DNA of 64,000 bases, from contig NC_080672.1 in the NCBI RefSeq assembly GCF_030247195.1, positions 163,375,471 to 163,439,470 on the forward strand, written 5' to 3'. The stretch is from Topomyia yanbarensis (lineage: Eukaryota; Arthropoda; Insecta; Diptera; Culicidae). Shown one piece after another: positions 50,001 through 61,637 of the stretch (positions within the stretch are counted from its first letter, which is position 1; every line of letters starts with the position of its first letter). The position numbers and the translations under genes are program-made. The notes beneath the pieces are model-generated. The model searched no databases, had not been told where the DNA came from, and worked only from the letters and a program-made list of their open reading frames with translations.

Positions 50001-53000
50001 GCTCAAGCTATGAAGAAGCTAAGAGTTTTAGGGCTATCAGCTTAAGTTCTTTTCTTCTGAAAGCTTTGGAACGGATAATCGATCATCACATCAGGAACGT
50101 TAGTTTAGTTGAATATCCACTGCACAAAATGCAGCATGCATATCAGTGTGGGAAATACACGATCACTCTGCTTCACGATGTTGTTTACAACATTGAGAAA
50201 GCCTTCTCGCTCAAGCAATCTAGCTTGGGTGTATTCCTAGATATTGAGGGTGCTTTTGACAATGTGTCCTCCCAGTCTATTCTGGAAGCGACGCGCGGTC
50301 ATGGGATATCTGCATGTATATCGGGTTGGTTAAACGCAATGCTTAATAACCGCATTCTTTGCTAGTCACTGCGACAGGCTGAGTTACGGAAGCTGAGTAT
50401 TTGTGGTTGTCCTCAGGGTGGCGTTCGGTTACTTTTGTTATGGAGCTTGATTGCCGACGGCTTGTTGAAGAAACCCAATGAGCTTGGATTTCCAACCTAC
50501 GGGTGACGATTACCAAATACTAATTACTGTACTTTGCATCGGAACAATCTTTGACTTAATGCAACAAGCATTAAAGGCTGCCGAACAGTGGTGTCAACAA
50601 GTTAAATTATCAGTTAACCCAAGCAAAACTTCAATCGTTCTCTTCACGAAGAAACGGGGTTAGTCCCTTGCAGTTCTTTGTTTCTGAGCTACTGTGTGCA
50701 GATCAAGTCAAATACGTTGGAGTTATATTGGATTCCAAACTGAATTGGTCTGCTTACATTGAGTTCAGAGTCAAGAAAGCGTGCATGGCCTTCGGGCAGT
50801 GCAGATGAACTTTTGGAAAGACCTGGGGTCTCAAACCTAAATACATCTATTGGATTTACACGACAATTGTACGTCCAATACGGATAGTCATACGGATACC
50901 TTGTGTGGTGGCAGAGGGGAGAGGTGATGACAGTCCAGTCAAAGCTTAACCATCTGCAAAGAATGGCGCTTATGGCGTTGACTGGTGCTTTCACCACAAC
51001 TACGACTGCTTCTCTTGAGGCACTTCTAAATATCAAACCATTACACATACACCTCAAACAAGAAACACTATCATGTGCATACAGACTGCAGGTTACTGGG
51101 CATTGGAACAGTAACCATGTTGATCTTGTTACCAGTCATACGCGATTATGGTCACTAATAGCTACATGGGGTGAAGATATTCTTGCTCCCAGCGATATTA
51201 CCCTCACATGTAGTTTTCCTTACAGGACATTCCATGTGAAGATTCCTTCTCGAGAGGAGTGGTTGTGGAAAGACAACAACAAATTCAAGCGGTCTGTTAC
51301 ATTGACGGTTCTCTGGTGGAGGGACGTGCTGGTACTGGTGTCTACTGTCGTGAAATGAAATTGGAACAATCTCACTCATTAGGTAGATATTGTACTGTAT
51401 TCCAAGCGGAAATCTTTGCGATTATGTGCGGGGTGCAATCGGCCCTTCAACTGAGTTTGTCCGGCAGAGTTATAAACTTCTGCTCCGATAGTCAGGCTGC
51501 AATCAAGGCCCTTAGCTCAGACAAATCCCGGTCCAAGCTAGTGATCGCGTGACGAACCCAAATCGAAGAACTAAGCATTGTCAACACTATCTGCCTTTTT
51601 TTTGGGTACCCGTATATTCTGGTATTACTGGAAATGAATGGGCTGACGAAATGGCCAGGGCAGTGATTGACTTCGTTGGTCCTGAGCCCGCCCTGTCAAT
51701 TTCTACGAGTTGGATAAGGGGAAAAATACGGTCCTGGGATTCGTCCGAGCACCGTAATTATTGGAGAAATCTACAAACGTGTCGCCAAACAAAGGAGTTT
51801 CTAGAACAACTGTGCCCAGTGATGTCGAAAAATCTCCTACATTTTTCGAAACTCCACTGCGGCATGCTGACCAGGGCCACTGCAAACTCAATTATCACAT
51901 GGCAACTATTCAGCGCGCTGAGTCTTTTTCATGCGATCTTTGTGAATCCGACAACGGAACCTCATATCATCTGATATGCAACTGTCCAGCAGTAGCGCAA
52001 ATGCGATTTCGAGTTTTCGGCCATCCTTACATAGACGACACCATGTTTGGACGACCATTGCCATTCAAGCCAAAATTTAAATCGGATAGAAATTGTGAAA
52101 GTTATTCATTTTTCGTAGAATGGGAATTTTTGAGTTTCTTGCTCTGAGCTTGCCCTAGAATGATTTGATTACTTTCTTTATCTCTGCAACTGACGAATAT
52201 TGCTTTGCCTTGTCCTATACATATCGCGAATCTAACATTTTCAATTAAATCTCGACAAACATATGATTAGGGCTCAAAAGCCAAATGTTAAAATTCACTT
52301 TGGGGCGAAATTCTGGAGAAACCGTTATTACCTAAGCACGGCGCATAACAGTCAACGTTAGAGAAAACTTTCCTCTTTTGTTTGCTATCAACGGTTGGGC
52401 TGGAAGTTTAATGGTTCGTTCGGAATTTCCCCTCAATGTGAATTTTTACATTTGGCTTTTGAGCCCTAATCATACGTTTGTCGAGAAATCCTAAAAAAAT
52501 TGGAGCTGTTGATCAGGAAAAAAGTTATTCTGAAGAAATAGCGTGAACGTGTAAATAACCACTTTTTACTTTTAAACAAGCGAACAAAACGCACCAGGGT
52601 GTCCAAAATTATGAAAAACTAGTCATAAACTTAGAATTTTACCCAGATTCTGCCGATTTTTGCATACAATATCAGTGCATATGTTTCCAAAACTGCTATT
52701 TTCTACCCGTAGTTCTCTTTATAGACTTTTTCTATCCGAGCTCGACCAAAGGTTCACAGTGATGAATTCAGCGAATGTTTATTGAAAACGTCGATTTCCA
52801 TTTTTTTTCGTTTAAGGTTGAATTAACCTAATTAGAGTATGGGTGTGGTTTATTCAGATTATTCTTTGTAGGGTAGCTATTGTTTGCTTGTTCTCATTAT
52901 CTTCCCAACCATATGAGGCCGTTGCTGGGTTAGCACCCCCTCGCTATCATTCATAACTTAAAATACGACAATTTTTTAATAAAACATTCCTTTCAAAAAT

Positions 53001-56000
53001 ACTCACTAAAACTTGTTCATGGAAAATTTATACGCTGAGAAATTCGTCACAACGGAAGACGTTTTATAAGTAACGTCACTGCATGCAGGGAGACAATTGC
53101 ACTGAAGTGTTTTGAACATGTCTGAAATAGAACGAATAGACATTAATCTCACTTAAAATCCCATAAAACCAAACAAACCGTACAATAATTTTCAATTAGA
53201 CAGAAAGAATCGGCTACGGAGCACTTGCGGATAAGTTTCTTTTTACCCGGAATGTGTGGTTTGCTAGGTAGATGATAAGGATGGCATCCACATTTTCGGT
53301 GCACTTCATTTCGCAAACATTCCAGAGTGCACGCAGGTTGTCGGTAGTTTTCGATCGGAACGGGGAAATCCTCCCCAGTTATACAGCATCGCTGCGACTG
53401 TGGAAGCAACATAACTTGCGCAGAACACCGGGAATCCGTTGGAGTAACACTAACGAATGTTTCCGTACCTAGTCTAAGAAGGGTCAATGGTGCTGCTTCC
53501 ACCGCGAAATCGTGTGGGTGGTGAATCATTAACTGAAATCTCATACAAATAACATGCAAACAGACACGGAAATGAGCCATAAAACATTACCATAAATCCT
53601 TCAGAATATAAAGCTCCTGATTTACCGTCGGATGCTTGCGGAAATCCGGTTCCAATTATGCTTAATCCCCCATGCATACCGAAAGTGTTGACTGCAAACG
53701 GTATCGACAGCTTTTCGACGCTTGGGTGGTAATTGAATGAACAGCAAGCACCGTAGTGGCTGGTAGATCCTATCCAGCTTAGAAATGGATGACTATCGAA
53801 GCAAGGAAACCGTTTTCCTGCCCAGTAGCAAACTATGATGAAATCTTCACATGTCATTCCCAGTTTATTGATGGCATCTTCGATGGTTAGGTTGTTCATC
53901 GTCAGCAGATTGTCAACCGTTTTCAATGTTTGTATCCGAGGAAATGACCACTGGTTCTCGTTGAAACAGCCCAACGCTGGCAGTGACTCTAGAACACTAG
54001 TGCGAGTTGCACCAAGTGGGAGTTTCCTAAAATTTGAAAAAGTGTAGTTTACAAGAGGCTTTAATCTAACTACAATAAAGATTATCAATTTTTCCTCACT
54101 CCCACGATCAGAGCTGTAGCGTGGTCTTTTGGCGCCTTGGCGGAGTCTCAGTTTTGCGCCCTTTTAGTGTTTACTTTGGCTTTCTTTTTCAGTGAGACTT
54201 TCAAACAATAATTTGTGTACATGTAATGGCACACTTATCTACCTACTTCGTTCATGTTTGACTGTGGTTCATTTCATGTAAATAATACAAATCTTTTACT
54301 GTATATTTATGAAATCATGACGCTAGGTGTTTGAAGGCAACAGAGGGAGCATCTGTTCAGAAAACTGTATATTAGGCTATCATTCGACATTTCATGGATT
54401 TCTAATACATTTGGCAACCAAAAAATAAATAAAAATTGCATTTCAAAGCATTGTATTCAATATTGTACCAAAGCTCGACCCTTCATGACATTGTTTTTCG
54501 ATTGCGCTCAATTTTGCATGGGGAATTTTTTTCGAGGTGCAATATTTTCGAGGTGTGTCCGGTTTGAAAATTCAGGATGAACATAAATATTGGCACTCTA
54601 CCGTATATCAAATATCTTGGGGAAACAATTTTTAGAAATTTGAACTGGTTGGTGGATTGTTAATTAGGGTGCAAATCATTAGATTTGAATTGCCAGCCCA
54701 AGCGCCGTCACGGCATTCCGGTTATATACCAGACAGCGCTGATTTCTGTCTCTTCCTTCATATTCTACAGTTTTCACATTGCGTCTGGCTCTGGCCCGTA
54801 CATAAATGAACTCTCCTGGAGTGACCCAAATGATCCTACAATGGATGTCGAACAAGATTCGTCATCAGTAAACAGTCAACAGTTCGCAAGGTATTCTAAT
54901 ATTCCGCAAGACGCAGAAATATTGAGCTAGATATCTCAAAAGTTCGCTTAGATAAGCTCAGAATTGGAATATTTTGTCTAAAGCAAACAAATGACGTTAC
55001 TGGCGACAAGACTTTTATGAGGAACTAACGCGATTATATACCCGCTCACACAGTTGAGATCGATGGTGTAGTTATCGATTCGAGCTTGGTATGCTTGGAT
55101 CTACTGAAGAACGGGATTGGCTGTTTCAAAGACTCCTTGCTCCAGTGAGCGAATATTTTGAATCACAATCGTACCGGACGGGACAAAATAGTGTGTTCCT
55201 TCAAATTAGTGTCGGGTGACCTTTGGCGAGACTGCTTTTCGCCTTTTTCGACAAGGATCGTCTGCATGATCGGATTTTTGTGCCATGCGTCATACATGCA
55301 ATATTGCACTAATTATAAGCAAATGGGTCTTTGAAGTAATAACTTTTTTTCTTTCTTGAGAGGCCGTCAATATATCAGCAAAAGGAAGCTCTGCCACAAA
55401 TCCGAAGCCAAGAGCACCTGGCCTTAGATCTTTGAGAAGAAATGATGAGTTTCCATCGCTTCCAGGAGCACCGAACATCTCATGTGATGTTTCAACCAGA
55501 GAGTATAGGATTGCTTGGACCTACGTTGGAAAGCAGCAACTTTGTGATATTGCGGAACTCCTCCCGGCATCCAGGAGACTTCAATTTTCACGGTACGGCA
55601 TGGGGTTATTTTGTCGATGATAATTAATCCAGCTTACTCTACGATCTTTGCTACAGCCTGGCCATGACTACTTTTTCGTTCCCCTTGTTTCTACGAAGTT
55701 GAGAAAATGAGCGGAAAAATTTGCAATAATTTTCCCCATTTTTGTTGAAATATGAGGTCTTTGTCTTGTTTGTTGCTTATTCTGGACTAACAGGGACGTA
55801 GCATAGTCTTCTGGCGCCTTTGGTAGAGTTTGCATTATGGTAATGGCTGTTTGTGTTGCGAGCGTGTACAGAACTATATCGGCGGAGGCGGTATGCTTAA
55901 TTGCCGGGATGATCCCCATCTGCATCACTCTGGCTGAGGACGTGAAATGCTACCAGCGGAAGGATACACGAAATTTAAGGGAATGGTCAGAGCGGACTCG

Positions 56001-59000
56001 CTGTTAGCAGCATGAGTAAAACAACACGGATAAGGTAGAAGGTGGACCCACCGCCTCATCCCAAATATGTCGGCGTGGGTGTATAGGAAGCATAGAGAGG
56101 TGAACTTCAATTTGACATAGTTTTTGTACAGGCACGCATGCTTCTGGAAATATCTGCATCGGTTTGGGCATGCTTCGTCTCCCTTTTTCCCGGAGTGTGT
56201 CAACGTGCATGAGACACCGGAACACGTGGTCTAATTCCGTAGGTTCGAAGAACTTCTAAGCGGTATGTCCGGCGTGACAGTCGACAATATCGTCGAAGAG
56301 ATGTGCCACGATGAGCACATCTGGGATGAAGCCAACAGAGTAGTGACGAGTACGTATACTCTCCGAGCTGCAAAGGTAGTGGCGAAGGGACCAACAAAGT
56401 AGCGCGGCCAACTAGAAAACCGCCGTGAAGCATCAGATCCACCTTCGAGGATCAGTTGAGTAGTAAACTAAGTAACACCGGGTTCGTGTCGTCTGGGCAC
56501 AAAGAACCGAACGCCAGGTTTCATCGGAATCGCCGGACCGTCCTTGACCTTCCACCGGTTAGCCTAAAAAAACGCCGTACACACACAGATTGTCCCGATT
56601 TGTCGAGCTGAGTCGATTGGTATATGATACTCAATCTTCCGGGACTTGGAAAAACTTTTAGAAGTTTGAGCGAATTCTACACATTTTTTTATTTTTGATT
56701 GTAGAGGTCATTCGCCTCTTTTCGGGTTAGAGAACTCTCTTTTTGAAAAATCTCAAATCCCATGTGCGAGGTTGGGAATCTAACCCAGGTGAGCTGCGTA
56801 CAAGACAATCGATTTACCAATTGTTCCTGAACGGCCTGAAAACATGGCGAAAATAAGATCACTACCCTAGATAAGACCATTTGCTTTTTAATTTTCACTA
56901 AAAGTTTTGGATTTAAAACGACAGTTGCTCTAGGTGATGCCACGAGTTCAGTAGGAATATGATCTATATGAAAAATGCATTTTCTTAATACTATGAGGAT
57001 TATATGATGATCGGTGTATTCATATTCCATCAAACATCAACCTCGCAACGCATTAGGTAAGGGTCAAAAACCTCAAATTTGTAAAAAATAGTTTGCTCTT
57101 TATTTTTGTTATTATTATTTTTTGAGAGCAAATTCAATCATTAATTTCACAAAATGTTGCCAAATCCGATTTTAATCGCATAGATGCGTTTTCATATCCC
57201 GATATTCCAATTCGGTTTAGTGTTGCTTCTTAAACCTCAATAAAGCAATATATTTCTGTAACGGTCTCATTTTTAGTTAGTTTTAGTTTCCGGCCCTCGG
57301 AAAAAGTTTTTAAAGTTTGTGCGAATCCTATACATTTCTTTTGTAAGAAATGTATTTTCTCTCTCTTTTAAGAGTCGTAATTTATGAATGGTCCCTTACG
57401 ACAGTCGATTGCCAGGGAGGGTGTTGATTGGTGCTAATTGTTCGTTTTGGTACATGCCGGAATTGTTCGGGTTTCAATTTCTTCGAATCCGAACCCGTCC
57501 CGAACCCGAGAGCTTGAAAAACTCGAACCCGACCCAAATCCGAAATCATAAAATTTAAAAAACCCGAACCCGACCCGAGCCCGAGCATTTTAAAATTGAA
57601 AAACCCAAACCCGACCCGAATCCCAGAATGAAAAACTCGAACCCGACCCGAACTTCAAAATTTGAAAATCTTAATCCGACCCGAACAAGAAAATTTTAAA
57701 TTAGAGAAACCCGATTAGAACCCGACTTGTTAGATTCCGAAGATTTTTAGTTAGATGAAATGAGAAGGGCATAATTGCACCACTAGGTGGATTATAACAG
57801 GTTTTAATAGAAAAGCTTTACAAAAATTATTAGGTGGTATTTTTACTATATATTTGATATTGTAATATTTGGATTCAAAATTTTACAGCAAGAACAAAAA
57901 CAGTAAACTTTAACGAAGTTAAAAAAAATTGATCAAATTTCGTTTCGCAAAGTTTGCGAAGAAACCCGTTGTTGTCACTGTTATGTCTTGCAACTCCTTA
58001 CCCTCTGCTTGACATCTAAAGGGTTGGGGGTTCGAGATCCCATTGTTGGCTGCATAAAAATCTATCAAAATATTCCCAGAAATCTTTTTTCCTTTATATT
58101 TCGACTATGTTAGTCACATTTTCTTTTTTACATTTTAACGACATTCAATTTGCTAGAGATTACTGGGTAGGGAAAGTTATGAAAATTAGAGCCATAGTAC
58201 TCAAGTGAGAGCAAGGATGTGAAGTAAACAGGTCGGAAAACTAGAAGTGGCAGGGTCATTAGAACAGGCTTAATATCGTACGGGCTTAATCTTTGTCTTC
58301 TGTTAATGAGGGTCAAGCTTAGGCAGTATAACTACGAATCACCCGAGTTCACTAACATGTGTCCTGGTATCGATAGACGTGTCTATCTTTACCGTGACAA
58401 CCGACCCAGTAATCTCTAGCTAATTGAATGTCGTTAAAATGTAAAAAATATTAAAAAATATTCCCAGAAATATTTTTTGAAATCTATTGAGCAACCGTTG
58501 GTGCTCAGGTCTGGTGCTCACAGACAGATTGGCTTGTTTATGAACGTAGTGGGGGAGCGATTGCACCAGTCCAACAACAACAAGTCTATTTATTCGTTCG
58601 CACGCGTGTTAGGAAAAGTGATACTTACAGTTTGTCCACAAATTTTTCCGCCTTGTAGTCCATCACACTTTGCGGATGGCAGATCGTGACAGCAGGAAAC
58701 GGAACCTGCAATATTGTCATTTCCGCAGCAACGGTCATTCTCGTCGGTGAGTTGATGTATTTTCTCCACAGCAGAAATACGAGCACTACACCAATACAGA
58801 ACATTGTCGTCAATAAAATGATCCAAATTAATCTGGGAAACCCGGAAGTCATGTTCCGTTGCAGATGGTGCATTCCGTCTACTTTAGTCATTTTGACATA
58901 ATCATAGAAGGTTTCTCGAATAACGTTCCAAACTGATACTTGATTGACGTTCTTCTCATTGTTAACATTTTGAGGGCAGTCAAGCTGAGACACTTTTACC

Positions 59001-59098
59001 GGTCGAGGAACAAATTGTTTGGTTGTTTTATGCATCATGGAATGACTAATCCGACGTGAATGCATTGATTTTATACTCGTTTCAGCAATATATTTCAT
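47098..59098 (-). CDS. ppk: Pickpocket-type DEG/ENaC sodium channel subunit
   Basis: An amiloride-sensitive-type cation channel subunit of the plasma membrane; insect family members act in chemosensation, mechanosensation and ion or water balance. Six exons: 59098-58629, 54026-53591, 53532-53184, 53121-53007, 47455-47346 and 47282-47098, all phase-consistent, giving 554 residues with no internal stop. Features: first membrane helix near 90-111; FPAVTIC at 134-140; a long Cys-rich extracellular domain (CCSF, CCITGEDFP, CTLECLRNEVHRKCGCHPYHLP); the CNCLPAC motif at 426-432; and the second helix near 495-520, NLGGVFSLCLGLSVLSLFEV, with the G-x-S filter motif (GLS). Three introns are short (57-63 bp); intron 1 (4.6 kb) and intron 4 (5.55 kb) hold transposon debris. 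The exon 4 donor GTGAGT at 53006 joins in phase 2. Which ppk paralogue it is cannot be told from this window. Start: first ATG of exon 1. Confidence 0.93.
47875..48132. mobile_element. MITE in ppk intron 4, TGCCCATAA..CATAAGAGTCCCATG ends
   Basis: Ends TGCTGCCCATAAACGCATAA..GAGTCCCATG and complement form ~30-bp inverted repeats; TA lies outside each end. The centre has a second hairpin (CCATCCATTTGG/CAATGGATGG). Confidence 0.75.
48740..48893 (-). mobile_element. Fragment of the GGATCC-end hAT-like MITE
   Basis: The right end CCCCCTCCGAAATTT..CTGGATCCGCTCCTG is the complement of the left end of the intact copy at 63184-63421; the body shares TAATACCCTCATTTAA-like words. The left terminus is missing. 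Confidence 0.6.
49139..49248 (+). mobile_element. 3'-end fragment of the same LINE, upstream of the longer copy
   Basis: Direct repeat of 52075-52195 (shared: AAATCGGAT..AATTGTGAAAGTTATT, GGGAATTTTTGAG, GATTACTTTCTT, GCAACTGACGAAT). It is a severely 5'-truncated copy lying head-to-tail before the next one. Confidence 0.7.
49249..52200 (+). pseudogene. Degenerate non-LTR retrotransposon with RNase H domain (I/Loa-like group)
   Basis: Lies antisense inside ppk intron 4. A 5' UTR-like stretch (to about 49860) runs straight into reverse transcriptase, so ORF1 and the endonuclease are deleted. RT pieces are spread over shifted frames: GYIPRAWQEITVRFIPKG and AISLSSFLLKALERIID (49871-50365), a damaged catalytic region around 50490-50520 where the expected YADD is broken by a small deletion, KLSVNPSKTSIVLF, YVGVILDSKLNW and WGLKPKYIYWIYTTIVRP (to 50890). 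RNase H follows: CYIDGSLVEGRAGTGVY, FQAEIFAI, FCSDSQAAIKAL and PVYSGITGNEWADEMA. The C-terminal zinc motif is CDLCESDNGTSYHLICNCP. Dead by frameshifts and stops. Confidence 0.88.
52251..52485. mobile_element. MITE with CTCGACAAAC ends and AAAT duplication
   Basis: 235 bp, ~60-bp arms (CTCGACAAACATATGATTAG, GGCTCAAAAGCCAAATG and complements). AAAT at 52247-52250 and 52486-52489. The CTCGA terminus and 4-bp AT-rich duplication are shared with the MITE at 6730-6984. Lies in ppk intron 4. Confidence 0.85.
54027..55784. other. ppk intron 1, proximal part; unidentified repeat-like sequence
   Basis: Several short plus-strand frames (54685-54930, 55432-55627) and one minus frame (55290-55478) read well locally but have stops between them and no family I recognise. 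A CGTAGCRTGGTCTTYTGGCGCC word occurs at about 54117 and again at 55796. Confidence 0.35.
55785..56400 (+). pseudogene. 3' fragment of an R1/RT-clade non-LTR retrotransposon
   Basis: Plus-strand pieces in shifting frames: VYRTISAEAVCLIAGMIPI, then FLYRHACFWKYLHRFGHA, SPFFPECVNVHETPEHVV and DNIVEEMCHDEHIWDEAN. The HACFWKYLHRFGHA..C..ETPEHVV pattern is the C-terminal zinc-finger region of R1-type reverse transcriptases. Frameshifts and stops show it is dead. Antisense to ppk, in intron 1. Confidence 0.8.
56692..56825 (-). mobile_element. tRNA-derived SINE, best copy in the window
   Basis: Read on the minus strand: tRNA-like head with B box GGTTAGATTCC preceded by CGCAGCTCACCTG, then a body with GAGATTTTTC..AACCCGAAAAGAGGCGAA and the tail ACCTCTACAATCAAAAA. 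Internal pol III promoter structure plus repetition at 8345, 14500, 24413 and 59868 identify it as a SINE. Confidence 0.75.
57476..57735. repeat. Minisatellite, CGAACCCGACCCGAA-type units
   Basis: Irregular array of 10-35 bp units built on AACCCGACCCGAACCCG alternating with AAAATTTAAAAA-like spacers, within ppk intron 1. Confidence 0.8.
58131..58441. mobile_element. MITE with CATTTTAACGACATTCAATT ends and TA duplication
   Basis: 311 bp with ~40-bp near-perfect inverted ends (CATTTTAACGACATTCAATT, AGAGATTACTGGGT and complements). TA at 58129-58130 and 58442-58443. Tc1/mariner-type. In ppk intron 1, 190 bp from exon 1. Confidence 0.85.
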
Positions 59099-59867
59099 GC
59101 ATGTTATTACTAATTGATTTTCATTACAAGATTAAATGCTACATGAGCCTAATTACATAAATCACTATATATACTTTGACCCCTTTCCCCATTATTTCGT
59201 TATAAGCAATGACGCACGAAAAGATAACAATGCTAATGAATAGACAATATAGTTTCTAGCAATCAGCAAACGAACTATAATTCCATTACAACTCTGTACC
59301 ACAATGTTTGAGGCTTCAATCAGGACGCACTCGTTTCAGTTCAAACAAATTCTACCCCTGCTAAAGCTGTTGAATGTTATCTTTTGTTACCCTGCTATCA
59401 GACCAACTGTTATCCAACTAGCACCGTTCGCCGTGGAGACAAGAAAATTTAAATTTAATGCTAATTTAATAAAATTCGGAAACTTCCCTTCTTCGTCTTG
59501 ATTTGTGATCCGGTACTTTTCACAGGGCAGGAAAGGAAACAAGTTTGCCACTTGCTATCTTGACTCGTACGAAACCTATAGAATAAATGAAAATTTAAAT
59601 ACAAGAGACAATCTACGCTTTTGCAAGAACTAACGAGCCAAAAGTTGTTAATGACTTTTAGCACCTAATGAATAGATTAGAGTTAATGTTTTACAATGAA
59701 ATTTCCCGATAAGGGTCAAAAGTTTTTGATTATGAAAGTTAAAATTACTCCACTAAGTGGGTCTAGGTGTCACTACATTATACAAAAAAATTTACACTAC
59801 ATTCAACAAAAAAATATAAATTATCATTTATTTTTTTTTATTTCAATTCTAATGTTTTAAACCATAG
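59099..59867. other. ppk upstream region
   Basis: Presumed promoter and 5' UTR of ppk by position. A TATATATAC word is at about 59166. No gene or element recognised. Confidence 0.35.
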
Positions 59868-59985
59868 TATCATTCGCCTCTTTTTTGAGTTAGAAAAATC
59901 TCTAACCCTATTTGTGTGGTTGGGAATTGAATCCAGGTCAGCTGCATATAAGACAAGCAATCTTTTAAACTTAATTGCTACCTTT
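59868..59985 (-). mobile_element. tRNA-derived SINE copy
   Basis: Minus strand: head with CAGCTGACCTGGATTCAATT (a degraded B box), CCACACAAATAGGGTTAGAG, CTCAAAAAAGAGGCGAATGA. Matches the 56692-56825 copy in order. Confidence 0.65.
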
Positions 59986-60135
59986 TTATAGGGGTTATGT
60001 TCGGCTTCCAGTCTTTGAAATATTTAACAAACGGAATATTTACTTATCATCCCTAACTATGCTAACAATATACTCTATAAAATGCTTTATCTACCACTTT
60101 GAAGACATAATAAAACATGTATTGCTTATGTTAGG

Positions 60136-60345
60136 TTGATATTACAATATTGCCGTATTATTTGGTGCCCCTTTTCAAGCACACGTGAAGAACGAATAGT
60201 ATCTGTACAAAAACAATTCATATTATTTGCCCTTCGTAAACTATTCTGGACAGTATTTCTTCTGTCATCTTATGAAGCACTCTGCATGCTTATCAATGTA
60301 CAAACATTGAAGGAGCGTCGTGCATTTGCAACTGCTTCAGACTAA
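60136..60345 (+). pseudogene. Jockey-like reverse transcriptase C-terminal fragment
   Basis: The 69-residue frame includes ILQYCRIIWCPFSSTREERI, VQKQFILFALRKL and SYEALCMLINVQTLKERRA, the segment after the RT catalytic core in jockey-type LINEs. No other part of that element is recognisable nearby. Confidence 0.75.
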
Positions 60346-60767
60346 TAAAGAGTAAAATGGGCTTATCACTCTATGAGTCTAAAATAAAACAATACCATCG
60401 GTGGCTCAACTCTCTGCTAATACGCTTGTGTTACTTTCCACATCACGTTCTACCAAAACACCCAGCAGAAGCTTTGCCAAAGTCCTTCCCAATCCCGTAA
60501 AGCCCCGCATGATGAATGATCTTGGAGCGTGTTTGCAGAGGGTTAAGACATCAATGAAAGCGGGATTTAGTCCCATTGTGTGGCAAATTCATATGTATAG
60601 GTATCTATCCCCATACAGAACCCGTCCTGTAAGTTCATTGTGTGACACTGGTTTACCGCGAAAGCTTCGTGCAATTTATACTATTTTTTGTTTGTTTGTT
60701 CCAAGGATTTGCCACCTGGTGACGGTCGTGTGGAGTTTATTTGGCTTGAGTATTGGTAGTGACGACG
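60346..60767. other. No supported gene
   Basis: A 139-residue plus frame starts at 60401 and runs into the Transib-like element. It has no recognisable domain and may be further LINE debris. Confidence 0.3.
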
Positions 60768-61632
60768 CACAGTGGCGGCTCTTCAAACAAAAGTCGGACA
60801 AAACCTCAAATGTTACCTAATTTGGCTGAAAATCACAATTTAAGCTAATTTTGAGGTGCTGAGCTCATTTTTGATGTCAAAAGTCGTAAAATATTAAATG
60901 CATTTTTCCATACAGTGTCATTGAACCTTTCTTATAACTATGATCCCGTTTTCATGACAGATTTTCCATTACTGTTCACCAATGTCAACAATGTCATAAA
61001 AATGAAGAACACTACTTAAAAACCATTGTTGAACGTGTTGGTTTACTGAAGATTGTCTAACTATTTTACACAAAACACCATGCGTCTCCATATCAGCAAC
61101 AAAGCTTCAAAATCTGCTAAAAACTTTTTGCGCACCTAGGCGCAGAACGAGACCATGATATTCGAAAAGTAGAGGTAATTTCACATAGAATGTATACTAT
61201 GTGACCGTTCCGAACTGATTCCGAAATTTGTACAGAATACATTAGTGAACAAAGTATTTTTGATCTGACCACGTTAAACATATTTAAACTAAAAAGTCAT
61301 AGTTCCAAGCAAATTTACCAAATGAATTTTACTCACTAACCAAGTTCTTTCGTTCCTCTACACAATGAAACTAGTTGTGCTAAAATCGGACCAAAATCAA
61401 AAGAGCAACATGCGTTTGAAGTGAACAGAGCAATGGTGGTTTCGGAAATGAAAATCATTAAAAAATCCGGACTTTGGTACGTTTAAACTCGTGTTAAAAA
61501 TCGTGTTCTTATCCAATGATCATAAAATTTTGAATATACATCATTCAATACATGAGAAATTTAAAAAAAATTTAAAATATCAATATTTCAAAAATAAATT
61601 TTTGAGGTTTTGGCCAGCCTCCGGCCACTGTG
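60768..61632. mobile_element. Transib-like DNA transposon, non-autonomous, 865 bp
   Basis: Both ends begin CACAGTGGC, and CGACG flanks each side (60763-60767 and 61633-61637), a GC-rich 5-bp duplication. CACWGTG termini with 5-bp GC-rich duplications are diagnostic of Transib, the superfamily from which RAG1 and V(D)J recombination signals derive. Left end: heptamer CACAGTG, 23 bp, then ACAAAACCT. Right end: CACAGTG, 12 bp, then CCAAAACCT. Both nonamer-like words are followed by CAAA. No transposase frame is visible, so it would have moved with an enzyme supplied elsewhere. Confidence 0.85.
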
Positions 61633-61637
61633 CGACG

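Noticed and set aside
54685..55627. Possible coding exons in ppk intron 1
   Set aside because: The frames read smoothly only locally, are separated by stops, and match no family I know; they could be transposon remains.
58015..58050. GGTTCGAGATCCC, resembling a tRNA B box
   Set aside because: No A box at the right distance, and flanking sequence does not fold as a tRNA; left as coincidence or SINE remnant.
60401..60820. 139-residue plus frame
   Set aside because: Runs across the left end of the Transib-like element and has no recognisable domain.
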